DNA from: Cytophagales bacterium
GTDB taxonomy: Bacteria; Bacteroidota; Bacteroidia; Cytophagales; Cyclobacteriaceae
NCBI GenBank assembly: GCA_020063545.1
Contig: JAGUUF010000239.1
Span: 1 to 15,060, forward strand
Length of the DNA stretch: 15,060 bases
Reading direction: 5' to 3'
Shown: piece by piece, positions 14,935-15,060 of the stretch
Position numbering within the stretch: the first letter of the stretch is position 1
Layout: each line of letters opens with the position of its first letter
Notes under the pieces: generated by a model
Seen by the model: only the letters and a program-made list of their open reading frames with translations
Database searches by the model: none
Told to the model about the DNA's origin: nothing
Program-made: the position numbers and the translations under genes

Positions 14935-15060
14935 TTACGAAACAATGTTCTGCAGCGCTTCCCAATCTTTTATCGTATCGATATCCTGTTCACCGTTCGG
15001 AAAGGAAATGAAACTTGCTTTATCCTGATGTGCCTCAATGATGGGTTTGGCACCCTGATC
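14935..15060 (-). CDS. C-terminus of a MobA/MocA-like nucleotidyltransferase (partial)
   Basis: The last 41 codons and a TAA stop (14937-14935) of a gene entering from the right edge. The readable end contains GAKPIIEAHQ and then GEQDIDTIKDWEAL. The pattern of a Gly-Ala/Val-Lys helix start followed by DIDTxxDxxxL closes MobA/MocA-type GT-A nucleotidyltransferases such as molybdopterin cytidylyltransferase. The family handles molybdenum cofactor nucleotides, but relatives act on other substrates, so no gene name is given. It converges on the CstB-like gene with a 44-base gap. The call rests on a short segment. Confidence 0.6.
   Translation of the reverse strand, partial: DQGAKPIIEAHQDKASFISFPNGEQDIDTIKDWEALQNIVS

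Noticed and set aside
1..15060. CRISPR array, insertion sequence, prophage genes
   Set aside because: No regularly spaced repeats, no transposase or integrase motifs and no phage structural genes were seen on either strand.

Overview
The window comes from a Bacteroidota chromosome, most likely a Cytophagales-type organism (lineage is inference). Three things point there. Several genes carry the Bacteroidota sigma-factor -7 element TAnnTTTG just upstream. The gene content is typical of the phylum: a tandem DUF1599 protein, a DoxX/MauE protein of the BT_3928 type, a FadL-like porin, an archaeal/eukaryote-type ProRS, the NfeD-FloA pair and a long WG-repeat protein. Most of the DNA has intermediate GC (about half in the lines counted by hand).

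Layout. The 3' part of kbl (1-809, +) converges on cdaA and folP (-). These make folate and c-di-AMP enzymes and look co-transcribed. folP starts head-to-head with a tandem-DUF1599 gene (+) across one CATATG palindrome. That gene begins a tight three-gene + run: DUF1599, DoxX/MauE with a thioredoxin-like domain, and aroK. On the - strand follow a FadL-like outer-membrane protein and a secreted aromatic-rich protein of unknown function. The second of these is divergent from proS (+).

After proS comes the only part that looks foreign, about 8972-9813. It is clearly AT-richer and holds a structured RNA/terminator (9051-9122) followed, after 13 bases, by a NYN-domain nuclease-like gene. The nfeD-floA membrane-domain operon starts one base after that gene and ends in a strong terminator. 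A 705-residue secreted WG-repeat protein (-) is divergent from a CstB-like persulfide dioxygenase-rhodanese fusion (+). The window closes with the C-terminus of a MobA/MocA-like nucleotidyltransferase (-).

Most of the window is ordinary core metabolism, translation and envelope biology. The best candidate for something undescribed is the RNA-hairpin + NYN unit at 9045-9813. There is almost no room for a separate promoter between the hairpin's T-tract and the nuclease start codon, so the hairpin probably controls the nuclease, or is a small RNA partnered with it. No tRNA, rRNA, CRISPR array, transposase or integrase was seen. No stretch over 300 bases lacks a gene.
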